A stretch of DNA of 64,000 nucleotides from Cepaea hortensis (GCA_963921405.1 OY992896.1:73273891-73337890), one strand, 5' to 3'. Positions 24,801-34,508 are shown, numbered from the stretch's first letter. Translations and numbers: made by a program. Notes: generated by a model not told the origin, from the sequence alone.

Positions 24801-24941
24801 TATGAGCTAGGAATTTGCATCTCATGGAACTGTTGGTAGGAGGGTGTCTAAATGTATGAGCTAGGAATTTTCATCTCATGGAGCTGTTGGTAGGAGGGTG
24901 TCTAAATGTATGAGCTAGGAATTTGCATCTCATGGAGCTGT
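18840..24941. repeat. Array block B (6,102 bp = 113 units): right copy
   Basis: The block repeats the unit order of block A without the 40-unit insertion. The block junction near 18840 is visible as an abrupt switch from TCTAAATG/GCATCTC units to TCTACAAG/GTATCTC units, the type otherwise found only at the left of the array. The marker GGAATTTTCATCTC, a G-to-T change, occurs once at the end of each block (about 18766 and 24868). Confidence 0.9.
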
Positions 24942-26520
24942 TGGTAGGAGGGTGTCTAAATGTATGAGCTAGGAATTTGCATCTCATGGAGCTGTTGGTA
25001 GGAGGGTGTCTAAATGTATGAGCTAGGAATTTGCATCTCATGAAGCTGTTGGTATGAGGGTGTCTAAAAGTACAAGCTAGGAATTTGCATATCATGGACC
25101 TGTTGGTATGAGGGTGTCTAAAGGTACAAGCTAGGAATTTGCATCTCATGGAGCTGTTGGTAGGAGGGTGTCTAAATGTATGAGCTAGGAATTTGCATCT
25201 CATGGAACTGTTGGTAGGAGGGTGTCTAAATGTATGAGCTAGGAATTTGTATCTCATGGAGCTGTTGGTAGGAGGGTGTCTAAATGTATGAGCTAGGAGT
25301 TTGCATCTCATGGAGCTGTTGGTAGGAGGGTGTCTAAATGTATGAGCTAGGAATTTGCATCTCATGGAGCTGTTGGTAGGAGGGTGTCTAAATGTATGAG
25401 CTAAGAATTTGTATCTCATGGAGCTGTTGGTAGGAGGGTGTCTAAATGTATGAGCTAGGAATTTGCATCTCATGTAGCTGTTGGTAGGAGGGTGTCTAAA
25501 TGTATGAGCTAGGAATTTGCATCTCATGGAGCTGTTGGTAGGAGGGTGTCTAAATGTATGAGCTAGGAATTTGTATCTCATGGAGCTGTTGGTAGGAGGG
25601 TGTCTAAATGTATGAGCTAGGAATTTGCATCTCATGGAGCTGTTGGTAGGAGGGTGTCTACAAGTATGAGCTAGGAATTTGCATCTCATGGAGCTGTTGG
25701 TAGGAGGGTGTCTACAAGTATGAGCTAGGAATTTGTATCTCATGGAACTGTTGGTAGGAGGGTGTCTAAATGTATGAGCTAGGAATTTGTATCTCATGGA
25801 GCTGTTGGTAGGAGGGTGTCTAAATGTATGAGCTAGGAATTTGCATATCATGGACCTGTTGGTATGAGGGTGTCTAAAAGTACGAGCTAGGAATTTGCAT
25901 CTCATGGAGCTGTTGGTAGGAGGGTGTCTACAAGTATGAGCTAGGAATTTGCATCTCATGGAGCTGTTGGTAGGAGGGTGTCTAAAAGTACAAGCTAGGA
26001 ATTTGCATATCATGGACCTGTTGGTATGAGGGTGTCTAAAAGTACGAGCTAGGAATTTGCATCTCATGGAGCTGTTGGTAGGAGGGTGTCTACAAGTATG
26101 AGCTAGGAATTTGCATCTCATGGCGCTGTTGGTAGGAGGGTGTCTACAAGTATGAGCTAGGAATTTGCATCTCATAGAGCTGTTGGTAGGAGGGTGTCTA
26201 AAAATTATGAGCTAGGAATTTGCATCTCATGGAGCTATTGGTAGGAGGGTGTCTAAAAGTATGAGCTAGGAATTTGCATCTCATGGAGCTGTTGGTGGGA
26301 GGGTGTCTAAAAGTACGAGCTAGGAATTTGCATCTCATGGAGCTGTTGGTAGGAGGGTGACTAAAAGTATGAGCTAGGAATTTGCATATCATGGAGCTAT
26401 TGGTTGGAGGGTGTCTAAAAGTATGAGCTAGGAATTTGCATCTCATGCGGCTGCTGGGAGTAGCATGTCTGACAGCATGGGCTAAGGAGTTGATAGAAGA
26501 GTGTCTGACAGCATGATCTA

Positions 26521-26545
26521 GAGGGGGGGGGGGGGGGGTGGGGGA
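26521..26545. repeat. Poly-G tract
   Basis: A run of about 17 G followed by TGGGGG lies immediately to the right of the decayed end of the array. It is a possible G-quadruplex. Confidence 0.85.
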
Positions 26546-26825
26546 ATCTTGTGTGGTTGAGCTGTTTTTCCATTGCAGTTTTGAGTGTTTTCCCAATCAA
26601 TATCTTTGGTTGGAGAGATTCAGATTTACTGACAATTATTTTTGTCAGGGATGTTTGTTGAAACATGACGAATGTACACCATGCCAATGTTTTCTAGGGT
26701 TGTTTCCATTTGCAGCTAGTGTTTGTTCTATTTTTGTTTTGCACATATACTGTCTGTTGTTTTCTGATGTGCAGCCAGTGGGAATCCTTGCCATGAATGA
26801 TTTCCCAGACCCACAGATGCACTGA
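26546..26825. other. Spacer, no gene seen
   Basis: The 95-residue plus frame (26538-26825) has no recognisable domain. Confidence 0.4.
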
Positions 26826-27036
26826 CAGCTAAGGATACCATAAGATTCCTGTGGAAATAGACAGGATACTGTAAGATTCCTGTGGATATAGGATACTATA
26901 AGATTCTTGTGGCAATAGACAGGATACTGTAAGATTCCTGTGGATATAGGATACTATAAGATTCTTGTGGAAATAGACAGGATACTGTAAGATTCCTGTG
27001 GATGTAGGATACTATGATTCCTGTGGCAATAGTTTA

Positions 27037-27265
27037 GTTAGTTGCATGTCCTTTCAGGATGTAACAGTCAACCCCAGCATTTTTAGGCTGTTCGTGATTC
27101 CTGGGCAAGTTTACATTCAGTAGTTTGCCATTGTTTTCTGAACGACCAGCACCAATACCATTTTATAGGAAACCAACATACAGCGATCTGCTGCCAAATC
27201 GCCCATAGCTGTGTTTCCAATACTGGATTACGAACTGTGTTCGTAACCTCTTTGCCACGGAGCTG
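27037..27265 (-). mobile_element. tRNA-derived SINE family 2
   Basis: On the minus strand the head starts CCGTGGCAAAGAGGTTACGA, an A-box like tRNA, followed by an eroded B-box around ATTGGAAACACAGC, where better copies have GTTCGAAACACAGC. The body includes CAATGGCAAACTACTGAATG and ends toward GGACATGCAACTAACT. Seven copies are seen in the window. Confidence 0.75.
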
Positions 27266-27287
27266 GTGAAAATAGACGGGATACTAT

Positions 27288-27414
27288 TTCTGCTGCGCTC
27301 ATCTGGAGAATTTTTTCGGACGTGATTGTGTTGTGCTTGTTTACAGCAGAGCTGCGTTCATGTGTCGTTAGGCCGACACATCCGACTTCTGCAGGCATTT
27401 GTTGACCTCCCGGG
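27288..27414 (-). mobile_element. Hairpin-ended element (HP), copy b
   Basis: The copy contains GTTTACAGCAGAGCTGCGTT, GTTAGGCCGACACATCCGAC and TTCTGCAGGCATTTGTTGAC, and ends CTCCCGGG. It is inserted in the GGATACTAT minisatellite. TACTAT on both sides could be a short target duplication, but the host is repetitive. Confidence 0.75.
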
Positions 27415-27566
27415 GAGACAACTTACTATAAGATTTCTGTGGAAATAGACAGGATACTATGATTACTGTGGTAAAAGGCAGGGTACTGTAAGATTACTGT
27501 GGTAATAGGCAGGGTACTATAAGATTACTGTGGTAATAGGCAGGGATGAAAATATGAAATGGGGGT

Positions 27567-27775
27567 CAGCGTGGCCAAATGAATAAGAGGGTTTGCTCTT
27601 AAACTTCCTGTGTGCTGATGCCAAGGTAGCAGTTCAACCATTATGCCAGTCAGTTTGGCTAAAATGTTGACTTGGGGATGTAAAATACAAGTACCTCAGA
27701 GGTCACAGTTGGTTCGCCTGATGGCGACAGTCACTAGTAATAGGAAAAGCCAATCCACATGCAAAAATCATTGGG
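27567..27775 (+). mobile_element. tRNA-derived SINE family 1, diverged copy
   Basis: The head reads GTGGCCAAATGAATAAGAG, followed by GTGCTGATGCCAAGG, GGCTAAAATGTTGACTTGGG, AAATACAAGTACCTCAGAGG, TTCGCCTGATGGCGACAG and CCAATCCACATGCAAAA. It has the same order as the better copies at 53515 and 60187. Confidence 0.75.
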
Positions 27776-27779
27776 TGAC

Positions 27780-27930
27780 GTGATCAATGTGATATTGGCC
27801 AGTTTGACTTTCCCGGAAATGAACTCAGGCCTTGGGGAAAAAAATCCCTAATGTGAAGGGGATTTGAATATGGGACCACTAGACTGGCAGGTAAACATGC
27901 TAGCCACTGTTATGTGGTGTGTTTGATGGA
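27780..27930 (-). mobile_element. SINE with tRNA-like head, further family
   Basis: On the minus strand the stretch reads ACATAACAGTGGCTAGCATG (A-box like), then CCATATTCAAATCCCCTTCA (B-box like). A similar head, GTAGTGGCTAGACACTTGTC followed by GGGTTCGAATTCT, lies at 53445-53512. It is short and diverged. Confidence 0.5.
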
Positions 27931-28350
27931 CGTCTGCTACATTAATCTGTGTTTTGTTTGTATGAAGTTAATCTCACTTGTCATTACCGTTTGTGTAACA
28001 TTGACGTATCCATTGTTTGAGGGATGTCACCTACATTTAAACTGTGTTTTTTTGTTTGTATAAGGTTAACCTCATGTATAATCACCGTTTGTGCAACATT
28101 GGCGTATCCATCTGGTGATTCTTGCATGTACAATTAATCATTTGTAATTATTACATAAGTATGGAGACTGAATGCTCTTGTTGTGAATTTGTGTGTTAAA
28201 ATAAACCATTTATGTCCGGTTGTGTCTGTGTGATAATTTATTTGCTTTAAGTAACTAGCAACAACAGTTTGTCACATGAAATAAGTACAGGGTGTTTTAA
28301 ACAGGATATTCATATACATTCACTACTGGACATTATATAGAGATGAAATG
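27931..28350. other. Spacer with a diverged ~93-bp direct duplication
   Basis: TTTGTTTGTATGAAGTTAATC followed by ACCGTTTGTGTAACATTGAC at 27953-28015 recurs as a diverged copy at 28046-28112. No gene is visible. Confidence 0.5.
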
Positions 28351-28721
28351 TCGCATGTTGATTGGGCAGAGGATGGCTCGCACTAAGAATGGTGCCTAGC
28401 CACATGCAATCTACAAAGCCAGGAAGGAGAAAGAGAAAGTGAGCAGTCAAGTGGGGCTGCTGATCACGTGGCGACACAGCAGAAACACCAGATCTACACC
28501 AGCTGAAGCAGGCCCAGACAGCAACAAACCTACACCCGATGCTATGGAAGCCAAAGCCTACATCTGAGACTAGGGCAGACGAAGAAGGATGAAGTAACCG
28601 GAGAAGCTAGTCAAAAAGACAGCAAGCAGAAACAGCCAAACATCACCTCAAAGACAACGCAAGAACGCTCAACCAAGACTGCGAAAATAATGCTGAAACA
28701 AAGGAGAGGCTACCACACTGA
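28351..28721 (+). pseudogene. Basic, degenerate retroelement-like stretch
   Basis: The composition is rich in Lys/Arg/Gln codons (AGGAAGGAGAAAGAGAAAGT, GAAGCAGGCCCAGACAGCAA), like retrotransposon ORF1 proteins and like the stretch at 31490-31990. Frames are broken and no motif is certain. Confidence 0.25.
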
Positions 28722-28952
28722 TTCATGGCGAAGACGTTACAAACGCAGTTGTAATTCTTCATACAGCGTTCGAAACCTAGGTGCAGGCGATTTGGTAGCA
28801 GACCGAATTGCGTTGGTTTTTAACGAAATGGTATAGGTGCCGGTCTTTCATAAAGCAATGGCAAACAACTGAATGTAAACTTACTCAGGAATCACGAACA
28901 GCCAAAAAATGCCGTGGTTGACTGCTACGTCCTGTAAGGGATATGCAACTAC
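28722..28952 (+). mobile_element. tRNA-derived SINE family 2, plus-strand copy
   Basis: The A-box region is CATGGCGAAGACGTTACAAA and the B-box is GCGTTCGAAACC. The body contains AAAGCAATGGCAAACAACTG and ATCACGAACAGCC, and the 3' end is GTCCTGTAAGGGATATGCAA. The orientation is opposite to the other six copies in the window. Confidence 0.8.
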
Positions 28953-29330
28953 AGTGTGTTTATTTTTTTTTTTTTTTTGCCCCAATATAAAATTCAATAT
29001 CTCAGTAACCAACTGAGGGAAAATGATGAGATTTAGCATATAATCTTATCATTATGTCCACCCAACAAAAAAAATGTTTGTTCTAGAGATTGTACAGCAG
29101 ATTTCAATGTTTGTTTATATGCGGTATATAATTTACGGCTCAGACATTAAGTCCATCATTTTAAAAGTATTACAGCTTCAGCAAGACACATCCGCCCATT
29201 TTTTGAAATTGTCTCGCGATTTTCGATGGTATTGTTCAGAGGTGTCTCCAATGGGGGTTCTTTCACGAAACGTAATTATATAAATAAACTAGCTGACTCG
29301 GCCCGGCTTCGCCCATCTCCTGGCGGGGAT

Positions 29331-29396
29331 CTATCTATCTATCTATCTACCTACTACCTATCTACCTACCTATCTAATCTAATCTATCAACCAGTC
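29331..29396. repeat. (TATC)n / (TACC)n microsatellite
   Basis: An imperfect tetranucleotide run follows a GC-rich palindromic stretch CGGCCCGGCTTCGCCC at about 29299-29314. Confidence 0.85.
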
Positions 29397-29399
29397 GGC

Positions 29400-30390
29400 G
29401 CTATTAAATATTGATAAAAGTTACTGGAAAAAATGTGAGGACCATGTGTTGAAAGAGGAAGAGGACTATTGGACAAAGGATGGATTGAATTTTATGCAAC
29501 CGAGAGCAATCATCAACCTACTGGAATCGTCCGACACAGATTAAGGTCTGAGCAGATCGCAGACCTTAATCTACGTACACACTTACTGGGATATTTTGCT
29601 CCAACTATTCAGACGAATTGCAGGCCCTAAACACTACAGCATCAGCATAATGTCAATGGCAACAGTTTGTATTCCACAGTGATGAATTTTCAATTCCGCA
29701 AGCCCTCAGCGGTGACAAACAACTGTATTGGAACCAAAAAAAAAACACACACACACACTAAGCGCATTGAATACCAACAGAAGAGTAATATTGCGGTGGA
29801 AACTGACATATTGTGGCATAACAAGAAACGTGAGAGCAAACACGTTGTCAAATTAGGGGACAACACACGTGCATACGCCGCATACGAATCAATCTATAAA
29901 CTTCAATGAAAAGAGGACCAACATCTTGGTCGTTAAGAAGAAAGCCCACTTCAGAGACACTGACAACTATTTTCATAGTGCAAAACAGGTAATCATGTTC
30001 CGTCTCTGAACGATAAACAGCAGAGTAGACAATCTTTCACGAAGACTCAAAGCGGGTCTGTCACCCATGTGTACGTGTGAACAAACTACACAGACAGCTG
30101 AACAGATCCTTAAAAATTGAAACATGATGACTAAATTGCGGTATCATTTCTGGTCACTCCATACGCACATTAACGCACAGCTATTTGGAATCTTTCACGA
30201 ACTCAATATATAAAGCTAACATGAATACTTGTGTACACTTTATTAACCAGCAGCTGAAGAAACAAGAAGGAAATGAAAAATAAGGTAAGAAATATATTCC
30301 TTCTACTTTCCTGTTAATTTACAAATTATTTACCCCATGCCTCTGTAAATTCTCTGTCTTTACTAATATTACACATTGCACCCCTCTCGG
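29400..30390. other. Unassigned insertion DNA
   Basis: An AT-rich stretch with no recognised protein. The 80-codon plus frame 29667-29909 contains a (CA)n run and shows no known domain. Confidence 0.35.
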
Positions 30391-30394
30391 GATT

Positions 30395-30623
30395 CTCCGT
30401 GGTGAAGTGGTCAAGCCGTCTGACTCGGGCTCCAAAGGTTGTATGTTCGATTCCGGGCCGCGTCCTTCATTTAACGAGTGCATTTTCTCGGAGACTCCTG
30501 AGGGTCGTCGCTGGAGCTACGGAGTTCGTGCTTTGTGCGACGCTTTCCGCGCTGCGGAAAGAAACCGAGCCATATTGGATAAAAACCCGGTGCAATGCAG
30601 CCGACCCTGTTGACTTTTAAACT
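30395..30623 (+). mobile_element. tRNA-derived SINE family 3, best copy
   Basis: The head is strikingly tRNA-like: GTGGTGAAGTGGTCAAGCCG, then TCTGACTCGGGCTCCAAAGG, then TTGTATGTTCGATTCCGGG with a canonical B-box GTTCGATTCC. The body continues with GTGCATTTTCTCGGAGACTC and GTCGCTGGAGCTACGGAGTT, and ends near CCCGGTGCAATGCAGCCGAC. It has no 3' CCA or closing acceptor stem, so it is a SINE rather than a working tRNA. Confidence 0.85.
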
Positions 30624-31009
30624 ACTACTTTTATTGCACTCACTCCCATACGAATCCGGATACGCCTTGTGTGTCATCTGAATTGGCGGGGATTTCATTA
30701 CCGTAAAAACAAATTTGTTAGCGAGAAATAACTAGTTTTTCAGCAAAACATCAAAGAAATGATTCCTTCGATGATTTAAGTTGCTATTGGACCTATCAAA
30801 GACATATTCCTTGGGTGGGGGTAAATATAAGACGGCAGGAAAAATTTCATAACGATGCAACAGACAGTTTTCAAAATAATTGATCGTGAATGACTGCATT
30901 CGTTTGTGGACATACTATAACTACAACTTTCCCCAGTAATAAAATAATCGGGTTCTGAGAAACGCGCTGGGAACAGGCAGCATTGACCAGCTACGTGCAC
31001 GGCGGTGTG

Positions 31010-31990
31010 AGAAGATAGGTCGTCAAGATCATCTCAAACGACGAGGTCGGGGAGAAGATGCATACGGAGAACCCAATGATAAAGATCGCTGGAGCTGAGA
31101 GGATTATTAGAAGTTGTGTCACACCCCTACTATCTGCAAGAGTGAGTTAGGCGTCTGCAGCCATTGCTCTGGCAATCACACATACAGCCAGTGCCCACAC
31201 GCCAAGATTGATACAGACTTCAGGAGGCCCAAATGAAAACAGAAAATGTCCCCCAACTGCCTCTGGAACCATGGGGCTAGATACCACAGGGGTCCTTGCC
31301 TACGTGGCAGCAAGGAAGTTATGAAGACAGCCATCAAGTCTAACCTGCCATGCAAAGAGGTGAGACGACAGTATGAGACAAAGACAAAGATCAATTAGAG
31401 CTAACGGAAGAAACTGATATCAAAAATTGTCATGGCCTAGAGAAACGATCAACCAGAACCGCAAATAACAGGAGCACAGCGCGACCTCGACAAATTGAAG
31501 CTAGTCCGACAGAATGCCAAACGGGATGTGGCTCCGATGGCTGGAGTCGGTGCGGAGACAGAAGACACTCTGGGAAAAGTTCAAGCAGAAAGAACACGGA
31601 CTGGACTTCTCAAATACAGACCAAGAGTGAAACAACTCAATCAGACCTTGCACAAAGCAAGACCCAGACAGGAGCCAAAACAACAGAAGAGGATGAAGTG
31701 AATGTGTCCCAGAAACAACGAATAAACAGGGGGAGAAGAGACTACACCCCAATAAGAACGAGAGCAGAAGACACACGATATGAAAGATTTAGACAGCAAA
31801 GACACAACAGAACAAGATACACGAGCAACTGTCGGAGAGAAAAGTGGGAAGACTATCGATGAATCATTCCTTGAAAGAGTAACACTGTGATACGGGACTA
31901 GGACATGACAATACCAAGCTTTAGAAAGCGTGCGAACCTGACCAGACATGACAAGAAATTATCCAAGAAGAAAACCATACCAAGCTAAGA
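31010..31990 (+). pseudogene. Degenerate retrotransposon gag-like stretch with zinc-knuckle traces
   Basis: One frame near 31161-31205 reads VCSHCSGNHTYSQCPHAKID, close to a CCHC knuckle (C-x2-C-x3-H-x4-C). A second, shifted frame near 31250-31297 reads NCLWNHGARYHRGPC, resembling the second knuckle of non-LTR ORF1 proteins (C-x-NH-A-YRGC). A Lys/Arg/Gln-rich stretch follows at 31495-31701. Stops and frameshifts break it throughout. The gag identity is an inference from these two short motifs. Confidence 0.4.
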
Positions 31991-32127
31991 AACGGAGCCA
32001 AATTGGAAGAGAAAAGTAACACCATTTCCGAAAGCAGAGGCCGAAAGAAAACGCTATAAAGGGCCCCAAATATAACTCACGTCTACAGACCGATAGTTGA
32101 ACAGCCTGAATGCGTTTTTCTCAAGCT

Positions 32128-32192
32128 GTGGTGGTGGTGGTGCGGTGAACGCGGCGGCGGGATCATTAGCAGCAGCAGCAGTACTGGTGGTG

Positions 32193-32259
<67 letters not shown>

Positions 32260-32285
32260 CAACGGCAGCATTAGTAGTAGTAACA
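32128..32285. repeat. (GGT)n-(AGT)n trinucleotide microsatellite
   Basis: A GTGGTGGTGG run passes into a long GTAGTAGTAG run (about 32203-32262). Poly-Thr, poly-Leu and poly-Val frames here are by-products. Confidence 0.95.
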
Positions 32286-32419
32286 ACAGAATGTTGGTAT
32301 TTTTGAAGGTGCACATTTTGTGAATAATTGAAAGAAGAGGAAGAGAAAGAATCTTGAACAGTAAATTAAAAATTTGGAGAAGAATTTTAAAAAATAAAAA
32401 AAGGTTAGGGAGCTTAAAG

Positions 32420-32690
32420 GCAACAGGGTCGACTTCATTTGTCCTGGCTGTATCCCATATGGCTGAGTCTCTTTCCGCAAAACTGCCTGCCGAAAGCATC
32501 GCCCAAAGTACAAAATCCTTAGCTCCAGCGACGACACCCCAGGGGTCTAGGAAATAAATTGCACTTGTAAACCGAATAAAGGAATATAAACACAATTCCT
32601 CGACCTTCGGAAGGCTGGATACGCGGCGCGATCCCATAGCCACGAAGACTCCGGGAGGTAACTCGTGAACACAAGATTCACGACCTTTGA
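32420..32690 (-). mobile_element. tRNA-derived SINE family 3, diverged copy
   Basis: The plus-strand order AGGGTCGACTTCATTTGTCC, ATGGCTGAGTCTCTTTCCGC, AAAATCCTTAGCTCCAGCGA, CGACACCCCAGGGGTCTAGG and CACGAAGACTCCGGGAGG matches the reverse of the 30395 copy. Confidence 0.65.
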
Positions 32691-33265
32691 GAGTCAGTCA
32701 ACAGCTACACCCAGCGTGTTACACGTGTAAAGTGCTATTGAGGACGATTCAGTCACAATGGGATGAATTATATTTGTGACAATGTCACAAACTGTGATTA
32801 TCGTGGCTTCATGTATAGCAACAACGGGGGAATGATCAAAAAAAAAAAGATGCATTATATCCAATTCAGAAAAAAAAAATTTAATCTCGTTCAACCGGCT
32901 GTCGTTGCCTAGATAAATTTGAGGTCACCTGATTGTACGGTTTTTCTCTGTTAATTCTTTCCTTCTTCTTTCGTTCGCTGGTTCTTTCCTCTTTGCAAAT
33001 TATTTGTCTCTCTGTTGCAGCAGATTTGCTGATTGTGTCGTCAGCTTGGGGTTTGGCCAGTCCGGTTATGTTTGTGATTTCTTGCTGTTTGCACAAGAGA
33101 CAACATTTTAGATATTTCAAACGAACGAAACCATGAGAAATTCCAAAAACAAAAGGAATAATGCAGCTTTACAGAACATAATTACAAAAAACACAGAACG
33201 TTGCGGCGACTAGCCTTCATCGGCAAACAAATACATACACAAAAAACACAACATATAATCACGGA
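32691..33265. other. Spacer, no gene seen
   Basis: No feature was recognised. Confidence 0.4.
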
Positions 33266-33270
33266 GAAGA

Positions 33271-33291
33271 CCCCCCCCCCCCCCCCCCCCC
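33271..33291. repeat. Poly-C tract
   Basis: A C-run of about 20 bases. Confidence 0.9.
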
Positions 33292-34496
33292 TTCCAGTGA
33301 CTACATTAAGGCATAAGAACTGGATGAGAAGAATGGAAAAATGAAAAAAAATTAGAACAAAGAAGAGAAAAGTTTTTTAAAAATTGAAAAAGAATATGCT
33401 ACTTAACTCAGAATCCCAGGCTGTGATTCTAACATGAATCTTCACATTGATTCTCCATATGGACAACAGAGGGTGTATGTGGTGTCGTGGGGATCCGGGT
33501 ATGGGATGCGATGGTAAAGGTTCAACGAGGATCCCAGGTAAATGAGTGGAAGTAGTACATGAAAAAGGGAAGGAAGGTAAGGTGGGAAACTGGAAACAAT
33601 GGAGATATGATGGTGGGCCCAGAGTGAAAATTAAGAAGGTGCGCCCCGGTGGATGTCCATACAATGCATGAGTGGGTGCCAGTAAAGGTATGACCATAGT
33701 TGACGAATGTTAAAGAGCAATGATGTGTGCACCTAAGCATGATTGTGATAATAACAAACTCATGCTCTGTGCTCCTTTATGTGTGTACCAAAGGAATACT
33801 AAAGTCTGAGAGGACTGGTGTATATGAGTGCACATACATAAATTTACGCACACAATAAGCATTCACACAAGCATATACATATGTATATGGTATATATGGG
33901 AAAGGAGAGAGAGGGAGGGAGAGAGAGGGAAAGGTATAGTACGTGGGATTTGCGGAATTAGGATATCTAAAAATACGAGGTTTCTCTCATACTGTTCAAT
34001 TTGAAATAGGGTCAGTAGGGTTGATTATTATACCACGTATTGTAGGATCAAATCCCCCAATCGTTGTTTTATTGGGGTTGTAAATGATAAGACCATCCGC
34101 AATGCACATGATATGAGTTTGACACAGCTAAGCAAGACCATTATACTCTGTGGTACTGATTCCCCACTCCATAGAACAATTTTAGCTGTAAAACTCAAGC
34201 AGCCAGGGCCAAGTCTAAAGATAAGGAGAAAACAAGGATTAGTATGTGGAGGAAATTGAGTCATGTGGGATAGCTAAGGATAGAGGGGTTTGGAGTGAGA
34301 TGGGGATTTATGCCCCAATGGAGGATAAGGGGGAGAGGAAGGAAGAAATAAGAACCATATATTAATGATGTTTCGAAAACGTTTATATTCCAATCATCGG
34401 TCAAATAAAAATACAAGTATACACAGCCGTGTGTATATATATATGAGAGAGTGAGAGAAAGAGTGAGAGAGGTGGGGATTAACAGACAGAAAGAGA
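33292..34496. other. Spacer with short simple repeats, no gene seen
   Basis: A (GA)-rich patch lies near 33901-33932 and a (TA)/(GAGA) patch near 34432-34512. No protein was recognised. Confidence 0.45.
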
Positions 34497-34507
34497 GAGA
34501 GAAATAG

Positions 34508-34508
34508 A

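Larger units (their letters stand above)
9997..26520. repeat. Giant 54-bp tandem array, about 300 units
   Basis: Head-to-tail units of 54 bp, with consensus pieces GAGCTGTTGGTAGGAGGGTG, TCTAAATGTATGAGCTAGGA and ATTTGCATCTCATG, fill about 10031-26455 (near 304 units). One truncated, degenerate unit lies on the left (from about 9997) and one or two decayed units on the right (to about 26520). Units differ mainly at four places: AAGG or AGGG; TCTACAAGTATG, TCTACAAGTACG, TCTAAATGTATG or TCTAAAAGTACA; GTATCTC or GCATCTC; and a rarer CATATCATGGACCTG form. TCTACAAG/GTATCTC units prevail on the left and TCTAAATG/GCATCTC units on the right. On the minus strand one frame is open through each unit (MRCKFLAHTFRHPPTNSS or variants). 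All three plus frames are closed. The array is a satellite or very large minisatellite; coding is unlikely. Confidence 0.97.
26828..27545. repeat. Small minisatellite (GGATACTRTAAGATT), split by two SINEs
   Basis: Units such as GGATACTGTAAGATTCCTGT plus GGATATA alternate with GGATACTATAAGATTCTTGT plus GGCAATAGACA at 26828-27030. Single units reappear at 27267-27287 and at 27418-27545 (AGGGTACTATAAGATTACTG). The gaps are a family-2 SINE and a hairpin-ended element. Confidence 0.8.
28975..30900. repeat. Old dispersed repeat (copy 2), interrupted at 29286-30695
   Basis: Segments 28975-29285 and 30696-30900 match, in order, 1890-2348 and 3226-3330. Between them lies about 1.4 kb of other DNA, including a (TATC)n tract and a family-3 SINE. 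The site near 30827 (GGGGGTAAATATAAGACGGC) is the empty counterpart of the mariner insertion at 2349-3225. Confidence 0.65.

Noticed and set aside
10031..26455. CRISPR-like regular repeat array
   Set aside because: Units are contiguous with no unique spacers, the period of 54 bp is entirely repeat, and the DNA is eukaryotic with spliced exons.
30395..30470. Functional tRNA gene
   Set aside because: Good A and B boxes, but no closing acceptor stem; a 150-bp conserved SINE body follows, and several dispersed copies exist.
32054..32643. Poly-Thr, poly-Leu and poly-Val frames
   Set aside because: They arise from the (AGT)n/(GGT)n microsatellite fused to a SINE relic.
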